Assembly (NCBI GenBank): GCA_030435675.1
Contig: CM059621.1
Coordinates: forward strand, 8,494,001-8,558,000
Source: Steinernema hermaphroditum
Taxonomy: Eukaryota > Nematoda > Chromadorea > Rhabditida > Steinernematidae
Direction of reading: 5' to 3'
Length of the DNA stretch: 64,000 nucleotides
Shown here piece by piece: positions 30,727 to 42,300 of this stretch; within the stretch, counting starts at the first letter, position 1, and the number at the start of each line of letters is the position of its first letter. The notes below the pieces were generated by a model, which worked only from the letters and a program-made list of their open reading frames with translations, searched no databases and was not told the DNA's origin. The position numbers and the translations under genes are program-made.

Positions 30727-31389
30727 AGGATTCACCACCATTATTTGTCGCGTTGTTCCGTTTGTACAGATCTTAAGGTAAAGATAGAAGGAGAAGATGA
30801 TAGAAAACGAAGTCTCGTCGGGAGATTTACGAATTTGGACGGCGGTCGTCATGAAGAAGGCTCGGGGTCCATAATCCATAAATTTGAGTGTTTTTCGGAA
30901 GCAGTTGTCCGTGTGACGCGACCTAAGTTGCTTTTTCCGCGTTCACGTCCTCGTGGCACCTCCCATTATCTTTTTCGCGGCGCCGCCGGACGAAGACGCG
31001 CTTTGGTTTCCGTGTTCCACCATCCCCAGGGTGTCCGGTTTGGAGAAAACTCGGCCTAATGTTGCTAATGGGAAGGTTTAATGTCTCCCACTCGGGTAAT
31101 CATTTATCTTTCAACTTTTTCTGTCGACAATTCCCCCAGCGGAAATGGAAACTTCTTGACCCTTCGAGTTAATGCCCATTCGGATGTTTCATTTCGGTCG
31201 GCGCGCCTTCCGGAGGCGGCGGCGCCACAGTACCCTCCGGGCCTCTGTTTTTGTCCCTGACACCACTTGTTGTTTTGCTTCCGCCGGCGGCGGCGATCGC
31301 TTTTTCTCTCCTTTTATTCGCCGAATTGATCCACGAGTAATCCTCGGCGTGGCTATCACTCACGCTAAGCCCTCCAGGACCCTCTGCAG
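30727..31389. other. Intergenic region, no gene seen
   Basis: About 660 bases between PCID2 and the receptor subunit gene. Short open frames on both strands show no domain. The GC-rich segment from about 31150 probably belongs to the receptor promoter and leader. Confidence 0.4.
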
Positions 31390-34031
31390 ATGATCTTCGC
31401 CCAATTTGGCCTTCTCCTCTTGGCGGTCGCCGTCTTCTCCGCAGGTAGGGCCCTCCCGCACACTTCGGGGACTTTAGACGGTGCAGGTGCGAACTACACG
31501 GCGTCCTCCGGGAAGGATGAGCTGCTGGGCGCCACGGAGGACGACCACTTCGAGTTCATGACGCCCGTACACTACAAACTGGAGGCGTTCCTCATGAAGA
31601 ACTACAGTAAACGGCTTCTGCCGAGGCGGTTTCTCAACGAGTCCGTCAAGGTTATGTTCAGCATGGAACTCTATCAGATCATCGAAGTTGTAAGTTGAAG
31701 AAGCGAAAATTGGCCTGTGCCTCGTTCCATGGGGTTACGGTATTCGCACGGTCCTTTAGAGTCCTTCTAGTTTCGGACCCCACCATGTAGCACAAGAATA
31801 GAACGACTTTCGATTCATGTCACGGAATTTTTCGAAGGGTTATGCCATCTGGGATCGACGACTTTTTTGTTTTGATTGATGTCCGTCAGATCCGAAGTGG
31901 ATCGCGGTATTTGATTCAAACTCCGCTAGATCTCTCAAAGTTGTTTTCACGGCGCCTCTCTGTGTAAGTGTTGGTGTTTTGAGGTTCCTGGGCAGATCAA
32001 AGGTCATTTGGCGCACTCACTGACGACATAATGGACGGAAGTGAGTAATGACGGAAAATGGCGCTGTTTTTCGAGGAAGAAAGCCTCGGGAAACACGGAT
32101 TTGTCGCGAAAATCAATACACAAAAACGATTTCTTCTTGCAGACGTCAGCGGAGGGTGTCCATGCATTGCTAAGTTGGTGTCAGATTATTCTTATCTTCA
32201 AGTAGCTATGTTTGTTGTGTTGGCCCATATATGGTCGGTCAGGGGCGGGGCCACCCACCGTATGCTTATCAGCTATGATGTGTTGCAGAACGAACCGTCA
32301 CAGTACATGCTCATAAATGCATGGATCATCGAGCGATGGTACGACGACCTGCTCTACTGGAACCCGAAGGAGTTCGGTAGCATCAAGCAGATCATCCTCC
32401 CCAGCGGTGTCGTCTGGATCCCTGACACCACCCTCTACAACTCGTACGGGGCCTCGCGAACCACTCGAAACCAACTACCGTAATCCCTAGGCTCGTAATG
32501 AATGACGACGACAGCACTCGTCTTCTGAACGTAAAACTGACTCCGGACACCCAAAAACAGTCTACTCTCGTGGAGCTCCTCTACCCGACGCTCTACCAGT
32601 TCTCATGCATGCTCGACCTTCGCTTCTTCCCCTTCGACATCCAGGCACGCTACCGTAATCCTTCCTCGTCCCATGGCGGCTTTAGGCGTGTAAGTTGTTG
32701 TTCGGGAGCTGGACACACGACCAGAAAAGCATCGACTACCAGATCTACAACGAGACGCAGAAGGGCGACGAGGCCATCGGGATGGACCAGGTCATCGAGA
32801 ATGAGGGCTGGTACATCCTAGGAAGTACGGTAAACCGCATTGAGAAGAAGTACGAATGCTGTGCGAACAAGTACACGCTCCTCGAGTTCTCGCTCTTCAT
32901 CCGCCGGAAGCCCCTCTTTTACCTGGTGAACCTGATCGCGCCCACCTGCGTCATCACCCTCATCTCCATCGTCGGCTTCTTCTCCTCCTCCACCATCAAC
33001 GAGTACCGCGAGGAGAAGATCTCCCTCGGCATCACCACGCTCCTCTCCATGTCCATCATGATCTTCATGGTCTCTGACAAGATGCCCTCGACCTCCTCCT
33101 TCATCCCCCTCATCGGTAGGCCACTCTCATCCCCTGAAATCGCCCTCTCCAGGCTGGTTCTACACGTGCATGATGATGCTCATCAGCGGCGGGACGCTCT
33201 GCGCGTCGATCGTGATCTGCGCGCAGAAGAAGGGTATCCTGGGGAACCGTCCACAGACGAAGACGATGCGCTGGGCGCGCTGGCTTGGCCGTCTCTGCCG
33301 CCTCGAGATGCCCCTCCTCATGAAGGAGGCCTACATGGAGAAGGCGAAGGTGAGCGCCCCCGTCTCGAATCCCAGTCGGTGCCTTTCAGCTGGAAAAGGA
33401 ACGCCTGAAGCGACAGAGCCTCCAGAAGCGGAACAGACGACAGTCGATCTGGCAGAAGATCAGTCGGGCGTCGCTTTCCGGCGCCATCTCCAGCTCGAAT
33501 CTCGCCGCGATCCCGAAGAGCACGAGCCTCAACACGACCTGCCTCAAGAAGGTCGCCGTTGATATGACAAACAGCGATATCCCGACGGGTGAGCGAACGT
33601 ACTCCCGACCAGCATAATACGAGCTACAGTATGCTGCGACGACCTGGAGGACGCGACCGACGAGGACCGCTCCTTCGTCCTCGATAACAGTTTTAGCGAG
33701 GCGGCTCCCCCGAAGAAGCTCCCCTCCTTCTCGAGGACGAGCACAATGGTCGACTTCGACGCCTCCGTATACTCTTTGAACTCTGGCGCCAAAAGTAGAG
33801 AACCTCAGATCCTTGCGCTTAGAAGGGGATTTAGACGCGCAGTCCGCTAACTGCAAGAAGCGGAACCTGGCAGAGATCGAGTACGACTGGCTAGCGGCGG
33901 TGATCGAGCGCTGCTTCCTCATCGTCTTCTTCCTCCTCTTCGTGCTCTCTTCCTTCGGTATCAACGCGATAGGATTGTATTACTGGCTGAACACCAGCCC
34001 CGAGGACTTTCGGAGCTCCCAGAACTCTTGA
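31390..34031 (+). CDS. Cys-loop ligand-gated ion channel subunit, nicotinic receptor-like
   Basis: The 598-aa product is predicted to be one subunit of a pentameric plasma-membrane channel. Exons are 31390-31689, 32289-32443, 32491-32644, 32686-33115, 33153-33349, 33390-33588, 33630-33794 and 33835-34031. A signal peptide (MIFAQFGLLLLAVAVFSAG) is followed by the ligand-binding domain with IILPSGVVWIPDTTLYNS and the Cys-loop start MLDLRFFPFDIQ. An adjacent cysteine pair (KYECCANKY) is characteristic of alpha-type loop C. M1 begins PLFYLVNLIAPTC; M2 begins EEKISLGITTLLSMSIMIF, the glutamates fitting a cation channel; M3 follows GWFYTCMMMLI; then come a cytoplasmic loop of about 180 residues and M4 (CFLIVFFLLFVLSSFGINAI). 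The intron after FDIQ uses a GC donor at 32645. The agonist cannot be deduced. Confidence 0.93.
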
Positions 34032-34491
34032 CACGTCTGCGCACATATTTATATAAAACATTTATCACACAAAAGACAACGACAATCAATGAATTTGGAC
34101 AAGTTCGCAATATGTTACACCACAACTCAGAGATGACTCCTCGGTCTGAGGAACGTATTTACAATGGCAAGATCTTACTGTACTTTTGTGAACAAATTTT
34201 GTACCCACGGTCATCCGCACGTAAGTGCTCCAAAATGTGACGGGAGAAGATCAAAGGAGAATTAAATTGTCAGCGAAGGAAAGACATCACACAAGATGGC
34301 AAGTAGTATCCTCCAATCTTCTGGTGCTACATAAGAAAGAAAGGAAACGGTTTAGATAGAAACTCTGAATTCTGATAAACAGCTTACATACCGGCGTGCC
34401 ACCCATATAAACAATATTACCCTATTCTAACAGGACGACTGATAAATTTGTACAAACAAGTAGACGCTGAGCGATTATAATACACATACAT
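34032..34491. other. Convergent 3' flanks of the receptor and sphingomyelin synthase genes
   Basis: The two genes point towards each other here. The sequence is AT-rich with no coding signal. It should contain both 3' untranslated regions. Confidence 0.5.
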
Positions 34492-36223
34492 TTACTGTAG
34501 TTTCGCGTTCAGTAACGCCACCCATCTATGCGCGACAGTTGGGTAGGGCAGTGGCCAATTCCACTCGTTGACGATGGGCCCTTCAGGTACGTCAGCTTCA
34601 AACCAGTAGCATAGCCAGAACCACCAGACTCTTGATAAGGGTGCGTTCGGCCGTTCAGCGCGCGGCATCGAGAAGATTTGATGATACGACCAGAAGACGT
34701 GACTAGTCAGCCAGTAAGCAATTAAAACGTCCATAGAGTAATGGCCCCCGGACACAACGAGAGCAGCGATGCCCAGGAAAGTGATTGGAGTGGCGATGTA
34801 CCTGAAAATACCGATAAGGATGAATAACTGGATAAGATGTACGGATGTACCTGAGAATGACAAGGCCGCGAGGAGTATACTGGAGCTGGGTGAAGTACAT
34901 GATCGTAAGCACCACAGTATGTCCGCTGAACATCAAGTCGCCACACAATATTTTGTCCTGCCCAGATGTGAGGCCGAGAGTTACGACATACGTTAAAAAC
35001 CTTAGAACACGGTCAATGACTGGATACGAGAAGGAAATCCGATTACCTCGTGGCAATTTCTGTCGCGTACATTGCAGTACGGTTAACCTGAGGCAAGCAT
35101 ATTTCTTCGCGATTTGCAAAAGACGTGGGCAGGAAGGTCACTCCCATGACAACAGCCCGGAGACCATACATGATTGCGCCAAGAAGAAGAACCCTCCGTA
35201 GTACGATTAATCTGTCCTTGTGTAAAAGTATAACCGCGAAGCCGACGACAGAGCTAAAAAAGGTGATATAAACAGTTATCGTACCGTTGACACTCACCTC
35301 ACAGTCGACAATACGTCACCCACAGCCCATGCCCATCTCTGTTGCGGTATGAGCATAAATACGAGATCGGGAAGGGGCTTCGTTGGAATGATGTCATGGA
35401 TAACGGTGAGAAGGAAGAAATTGAGAAATGCGGACATCATAAGGCAAACGAAAGCCACAAACGTTTTGAGAATCTCGGAACGTAGCCGCTAAAACGATAC
35501 ACATTACAACATAAATTGCAGAAAGGTGATGAGAACAAAGGGTTTAATCATTATTTTGATTAGCAACTCACTGATTTTGGCCACTGCAAAGGCCTACTTT
35601 TTTTTAATGTTGAGCGCATGACTCAAATGATGTCATTCTAACGTACGGTGCACTTTTCAAAACACAAACAGATTTTACACAACTGGAATTTATTGGTGAC
35701 CAGTCACCATCGTAAAAGAGATCTTGTGGCGCTAGCTGACCGGAGATCAGTGACTATTGCGAAATAAACACATTAAGTATGACATTTTTAATATTTTCCC
35801 GGAAAGAGAAAACCGAAAGCCAAGCTGATCCCAAGCAAACTTTAAGGAGAACAAAGGTTACAGGAGTCAAAGGACAGAAAATAAACGAACCATGGAGGGC
35901 CTGAAGGTGGATATACTATTCCTGCTTCTGAAGCAGAGCGCCTTCCGCAATATCCTCATCCACCTCCGCACCCTCACAAAGCCCAAGCCCACACCCATGG
36001 CGACAGAGGACGACTTGCGTACTCGTTTGGTAGAAACGTGCAGCATATCTGCATAGCCGTTGTCCGCAGGGTCCATCACGATAGGCACATGCTCAGCCGC
36101 TGAGCCGTCTATCGAGTCGGTGCTTCCGTAAAACGCTCCATTTACTGCGGCCGGCCCGGGTTCACCGAGTTCTGCTCGTTCGGAGGAGGGCATAATTGAC
36201 CTGGCAACGCGACCGGACGGCAA
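34492..36223 (-). CDS. Sphingomyelin synthase family (phosphatidylcholine:ceramide cholinephosphotransferase)
   Basis: Family members move phosphocholine from phosphatidylcholine to ceramide in Golgi or plasma membrane. Exons on the minus strand are 35488-35298, 35253-35047, 35000-34851 and 34801-34492, plus a tentative first exon 36223-35978 that joins in phase 0 and would give about 367 aa. Motifs are TKPLPDLVF after the first membrane helix, CGDLMFSGHTVVLT with the first catalytic histidine, and GGHYSMDVLIAYW with the second histidine and the aspartate, making an intact catalytic triad. Six membrane helices are visible. The tail after VFWSYHQIF is conserved (LSRVWWFWLCYWFEADV). The first exon encodes a soluble Gly/Ala-rich then basic segment (TKRVRKSSS) and may start at 36190 instead. 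The substrate headgroup preference is not proven by sequence. Confidence 0.9.
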
Positions 36224-37398
36224 CGGCCACGACGGCGGTCAGGTCGTTTGCAACAACTGCAGAGAGCGGATAGTAGAGGATCACGTCTTCGCCTCGCGTC
36301 TTTCGCGCCGCGCTGATAAAAAGCTGATAGCCTCTAGCGCTCCTGCGGCAGTCAGCCGGTCCGTCAGTTCGGTGCATCCCCGACCACACCGACCGCAACA
36401 GCACGAGATTGATGGCGACTGAAGAGAGACCGGAACAGACAAGAGGAGGAGGACTCTTTCGGAAGAAAATGCGAAATTGATAGACAAGAAGTGGAGACAA
36501 AACAGAGCGCGCATCAAGCAAGAATCAAATAAGCGTTGTCGCCACTCCATTGCTTCCGCGCTAAGGGGACAAGCGGACGTCCAAAGCGAATAAAGGGCGA
36601 AACCATCGATCGGATTCTGCTTATATCAGCCCGGCGTTTGAGTCCCTGGGCCTGACCGCCAGCCAGCGGGCAACCCTCTGCTGATATAAACAATCAACCA
36701 TGAAGAGAGGAGGCACGAGAGCAAATTACATTCCCCAATAAGGCTTGCGTGGCGTGGGAGACTACGTTGCCCCTATTCAAGAGCGCCGCCTTGGGAACGA
36801 TAAGTCGGCTGTAGTCGAACACAAATGGAAGAAAGAGCGCAGCAAGAGCATAAGAAGAGTGCGCACGAAACGTTGGCTGCTCGGACATCATACTATTTGG
36901 AATCAATACCTCAGTTCCATCCGACTCTGGGTGAAATACGACATCGCATATTTAATCGCTATCGAAATGAGCGCATTCCACCGCGGTTCAAAGCAAAAAA
37001 TAACACGGGGTGTACGGAAGGGAGGAAAACATTACAAAAATAGGTGACGGTTTGAATAGTGGCAAATGATGCTGCTTGTGCGTCATCGAAGTCAGCAAGA
37101 GAATAGATACCAATGGTAGCGCCTATTGTTCACACGCTGATTACTGGGAACCACTGCTAATGTCCTCTTAGAACGGCTTCCAGAGACGTCCTCTTCTCCG
37201 CGCCGCTCGTAAACACGATAAGAATGCCGTAGGAACATCGAGTCAGTGAGAGGAAATGAAGAGATATGTGTGAGCAATTATTGTCAGCCAAAGTACTGAG
37301 ATAATCGGATTTGCTGTCCTAGCACTTCCCTTGGTTACCAAATCGGTTGTGCAATAATATTTGAGCGGGAGATGGAAATGAATTCAAAAAGTGACTCA
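36224..37398. other. Gene-poor region upstream of the sphingomyelin synthase gene
   Basis: About 1.2 kb without a recognisable exon. It should contain the promoter of the sphingomyelin synthase gene. Scattered short frames show no domain. Confidence 0.35.
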
Positions 37399-37766
37399 CC
37401 CCTCTCGCAGGTGGTCCATCATGCGGAGCCGGATCACATGGATCTGCGTAGGCCGCCGACACGTTCGCCGAACCGTTGGCGATCGCACTTCCGCCAATGA
37501 CAATGGGAATTACAGAGAGTTCTTCGTTGACAACGCGCACTTGCAACTCTTGCCCATTACCGTCTACGGACATCTGGAAGTCGGATTCGCGGAGTGGCAT
37601 GTGAGATTCGCTCTGGTCACGACGATGACCTCCCATCACGTAGCGGCCGTCGAAGTAGCGGCGACGATTGGAGAAGGACGCAATGCTTCTCCCGTGGTTG
37701 GTTTCCGAGTTCGGTGACGGCGAGCAGACGAGTTCTAACTGCTCCGTTTCTCGGGCGCCGGCGCCT
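37399..37766 (-). CDS. Orphan coding exon, gene unidentified
   Basis: An open stretch on the minus strand is bounded by a good acceptor (TTTTTCAG before 37766) and a good donor (GTGAGT after GGG at 37399). It encodes about 122 residues including NRRRYFDGRYVMGGHRRD, SDFQMSVDGNGQ and VIPIVIGGSAIANGSANV. No domain is recognised. The donor phase is 0 and does not match the obvious acceptor of the tentative sphingomyelin synthase first exon, so linkage to that gene is unproven. It could be an alternative upstream exon of that gene or part of a separate one. Confidence 0.4.
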
Positions 37767-39388
37767 GAAAAATGCGAATATATGTATTACTTAATTACAA
37801 CAACGTCGACGCGCGGCAACAAAAGACAAACAAGAGAGCGCGCGCGAGTAACACCTGATTGGCGCTCTGAAGGCGCTTATTACACGAATTCCGAGGATTC
37901 TGCTCGAAACAAACGAGTAGCAGTGAGCAGGAGAGTCAGTGGGGCGAAACGAATCAATAGCCAATAGTCGAAAACATGCCGGCAGCGAAGAGGGCGCAAA
38001 GGGCGATCGAAGTCGAGGAAGACGAAGATCATCTGTTTATGCTCCCAGATCATGTTTTGTTTAGGGTAGCCTCGTGAGGGGGCGAACCAACAGGCGGCGA
38101 ATTGGCTCGCCCGGCCCTGGCGCACGTGAGTCACCCGAGAAGAAAAACAAAAGAAGATGTTTTCGCAGTTCGGAACGGCGCAGATTTGGAGGGAACCCGG
38201 GCGCGACCACACACAGCGGCGCGCGAGAGATTAGCACCAAAAGGCGGGCAGATGGAGGGAAACTCGGATGTGAAATTCGGAGGGTAATCGATTAGGGTCC
38301 AGATGGATGATGATCTATCGCTCGAAAAGTGCCAGGCGCTGTTCTGGACGTTCAGGTGGCGCCAAAGGGGCGAACCGTCGATTCAACGGCGCGACGGCTC
38401 CAATTAAAGGACGTCGCGAGGATGAGAGATCACAAAATATGGTTCGTTAGTGCGCAAGCCGTCGGAGATCGATCGCCCGAGGGCGAACCTGTTCGCGGGA
38501 ACCAGTCCCCAGTGCTTCTGTCGCCACAACACGGGTAACGCGATTAGGGGGACACGTAGTCGCCGGAACACCAGAGAACGCGGCCGTGCCGTGCCTGTTT
38601 TTGCTGGGCATAATTAATCGGCTTCCGGCAGGCGCTGAGTCAGGAGGCGCACGCACACCTGCGCGGCGACAGAAAACAGAAACAATGCCCACAAATGGAG
38701 CGCGCTTCGTTTCGACACGCAATGACGAGCGCCTTCGCAATCAGCACCCGATGGATATCCGCCGTCCTCTGTTATTTGACCTTTTTTCGGTGGCGGTCGT
38801 TTTCCGATCGATTTTCCTCACCGCGCGTGGTGGTGCCTACTCCTCGAGCCCCTTTCTTATAGTCTCCGAATTTATGCCTCTTTGCGCCCTCTCGAATCGC
38901 CGGCGGCCGGCCAGACGCCCCATTAGACAGCCGCTCAGCCCTCGAGAGGCGCCGGCCACTTGCCTGAGGGGCCATGTTTTGCTCGCTCGAAGACCATCGC
39001 CACGGGACGTTGCAGGGGGATTAGAGCCGGTTCAGTGGCTAGGCATGCGCGAACCCGAAAAGTGCGTTGATTGCAGCACCGGTGGAACGGACTGGTTCCG
39101 TGATGACGACCGCCGAAGGTCAGAGTGCGAGCGATCGGCGAGAGCTCGTAATCCGAATCAGCTACCGTATCCGGAGCGCTAAGTCTCTAGGAGGCGCTTC
39201 CACGGATCTTCGGCCAAGCTGCTTTAGAGATCACAAACAGATTCCGGGGAAAACAAGGATAAGACGCGAAAAAATCGGAGACAAATCCGGTGGAGAGCAC
39301 TTCGCCTAATGGAGTTCCGTGGCCGACGGAAGCGTCTTGCAGCTAATAATTAGTCGTTTATTTACAAAAAATAGTGCTCTTCGGCGCA
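37767..39388. other. GC-rich region without convincing genes
   Basis: About 1.6 kb beyond the 3' end of the calponin-like gene. Overlapping frames of 60-198 codons on both strands are arginine-rich and domain-free, as expected of GC-rich noncoding DNA. Confidence 0.4.
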
Positions 39389-42300
39389 TCACGAGGTGAG
39401 CGAAGGCGCCGTCTGGAAAGGGATGACTAGGCGGCAGAGGATCTCCTCGTCCAGAGTCATACGGTAGCCGCCCTCTGAGCTGTGGATCAGCGGGCGGAAG
39501 GCGCCGAAGTCGGCCCCGGAGCGCTTGTCGATGTCCTGGATGTCGAAGAGGCGAGGTACAATCGACTCCGACATCGGGTCGCGCTTCCACACGAACTCGT
39601 CGCTCTCCTAGAAACAGAAGAAGGTCCTCAGAGGGAGCGGTAGGGACCCAACCTGGACGTTGGGGAGCTGTCCACGTCGACAGTCGATGATGGAGCTGCC
39701 GGCCTTCTCGGACGAGTTCGACGCGAACTGCCGACTGATGAAGCCGTTCGACTGGGGATCACACTTCGGACTCATGCCCGGCGCGTACTCCACCTTCGTC
39801 ACCTGAACATCGTGTCCTCATCACCCGGAAGTTCGACAGAAGTGCCAGGGCATGCAGATTAAGGGTGTTTATCTGTCCTCGGCATTTACCGAATAAAAAT
39901 ACCGAAAAATACCTTCCAGAACCTTCACTGTTTACGTCTGTGACGCGTCAATCTTCAGACGTCATTGGAGATGTTCGTTTTGATGGAAAACAATGGTCTT
40001 TTGCATGGCTTAAAAGCAGGGATACGCGAAGAGAGAGGGGGTTTGGCTGGGACTGCGGTGGAGGGGTCGCCTATTTGGGTGACCGAAAGTACCTGTGACC
40101 GAGGGGTTCCGATGAAGTTGCGGACATTCTGGGACTGCCTGCAGGGGAGGTGGATCTTGGGGATCACCGTTTCCGTCAGCTTCGCCTGAAACCGACCCTA
40201 GAAGACGGGGAAGCAAGGCGTTTCGGACCTTCGCCGCGTCGACGTCGTAGACGTGGTTGTCGACGACCCTGCTAACGTTCTTCCGATGCGCTCCGAAGGC
40301 GCCGAGGCCCTTCTGGGAGGCGAATTCGCGGCCGTTGTGCTCGAAGAGGGGAAGGACGGTTTGCGATTTCAGAGGACCCTGAAGGGGTGTGGGACCTGGT
40401 CGCTAAGAGGGCTCACCTCGACGAGTTTCGTGGATCCGTCGTCTATCTTGATCCTGGCGTCGCGGCTTTGTCCGAAGGCGCCCATGCCCTCCTGCGTCTG
40501 GAGCGCCTTCCGATTCTCCCAGGGGATGAAGAACGGGATGCACACGTCCCTAAAGCGCCTTAGCATCGACTTTCAGGCGATCACTCACATTTTACGCGGC
40601 TTCTTTGCGTATCGCTTCGTCGGAGAGATCTTCTCCTCCTTCAGAATCTCGCAGAGGGTCTTCTCCGGAGGCGGAAGGTCGATCGGCTCCGGTTCCGGAG
40701 TCGGCCTCTTCGGAGGCACCCACACCGGTTTCTTCGGCTTCGTCTTCTTCTTCTTTTTCGGCTTCTTCGAGGGCAGCACGAACGTCCCTTCGGCCTCCGG
40801 GTCGCTCTCTGTCGGAACTACCTTCGGATGCTTCTTCCGCTTTCCGTTCGGGAGGGAGAAGGTCCCTTCGGTCTCTGGTTCTTCGTCTTCATCTGTGGGT
40901 TTCAGCTTCAGGGGCTTCTTCTTCGGAGCCTCCTCTTCAGACTCCTCCTCATCCTCATCTTGTTCTTCGTCTTCCGGTTCTTCTTCACCCTCGTCTTCAG
41001 GTTCCTCCTGCAGAAGGCCGAATGTCCCTTCGGCCTCTGGTTCTTCGTCTTCTGGCGCTCCGTTGGGGAGGGAGAAGGTTCCTTCGGCCTCAGGCTCTTC
41101 GTCATCTTCCGAAGGCTTAACTTTCAGAGGCTTCTTTGGTGACGCCTTTGGCGCCTTCTTCGGCGACTCTGGCTCCTTTGTCTTCAATTTTGGAGTCTTT
41201 TTAGAGGGTGACGATATCAGGTCAGGCTCGAATTCTTCGTCTTCGGGTTTCTTCGGTTTTCCCTTTGGTTTCGGAAGGGTGAAGGTGGCTTCGGTTTCCG
41301 GTTCCTCGTTGTCGTCCGTTGGCTTCACCTTCAAAGGCTTCTTCGGAGCCTTTTTAGTCGACTCAGGCTCCTCCGTTTTCAGCTTCGGAGTCTTCTTCGA
41401 AGGAGAGGACACCAGATCGGGTTCCAGTTCCTTATCGTCCTCTACGGGTTTCTTTCCTTTCGGTTTAGGGAGTGGAAAGGTGCCTTCCGTCTCTGGCTCC
41501 TGTTCATCATCTGTGGGTTTAAGCTTCAGCGGCTTCTTCGGGATCTTTTTGGGAGATTCTGGCTCCTTTGTCTTCAACTTCGGCTTCCTCTTTTCCGGCG
41601 AAGATACGAGGTCCGGCTCCAACTCCTCATCTTCATCTTCCGGTTTCCCTCCTTTCGGTTTAGGGAGCGTAAAGGTGCCTTCGGTCTCCGGTTCCTCGTC
41701 ATCGTCTGCTGGCTTAACTTTCAGCGGTTTCTTTGGCGCCTTCTTTGGAGAATCTTTTTCAGGGTCTTTGAACTTCAACTTCGGATTCTTCTTCTCTGGG
41801 GAGGACACCAGATCAGGCTCGAATTCTTCGTCTTCGGGTTTCTTCGGTTTTCCCTTTGGTTTCGGAAGGGTGAAGGTGCCTTCGGTTTCCGGTTCCTCGT
41901 CGTTGTCCGTTGGCTTCACTTTCAAAGGCTTCTTCGGAGCCTTTTTAGGCGACTCAAGCTCCTCCGTCTTCAGCTTCGGAGTCTTCTTCGAAGGAGAGGA
42001 GACCAAATCGGGTTCCAGTTCCTCATCGTCCTCTACGGGTTTCTTTCCCTTCGGTTTAGGGAGTAAGAAGGTGCCTTCGGTCTCTGGCTCTTCGTCATCT
42101 TCTGAGGGTTTGATTTTAAGTGGCTTCTTCGGGGTCTTCTTTGGTGACTCCGATTTTTTCGTTTTTAGTTTTGGATCCTTCTTGACAGGAGGCGAAATCA
42201 AATCAGGCTTCAGCTCCTCATCATCGTCGACAGGCTTCTTCGGTTTCGCCTTCGGCCTTGGAAACGTGAAAGTGCCTTCGGTCTCTGGTTCTTCATCCTC

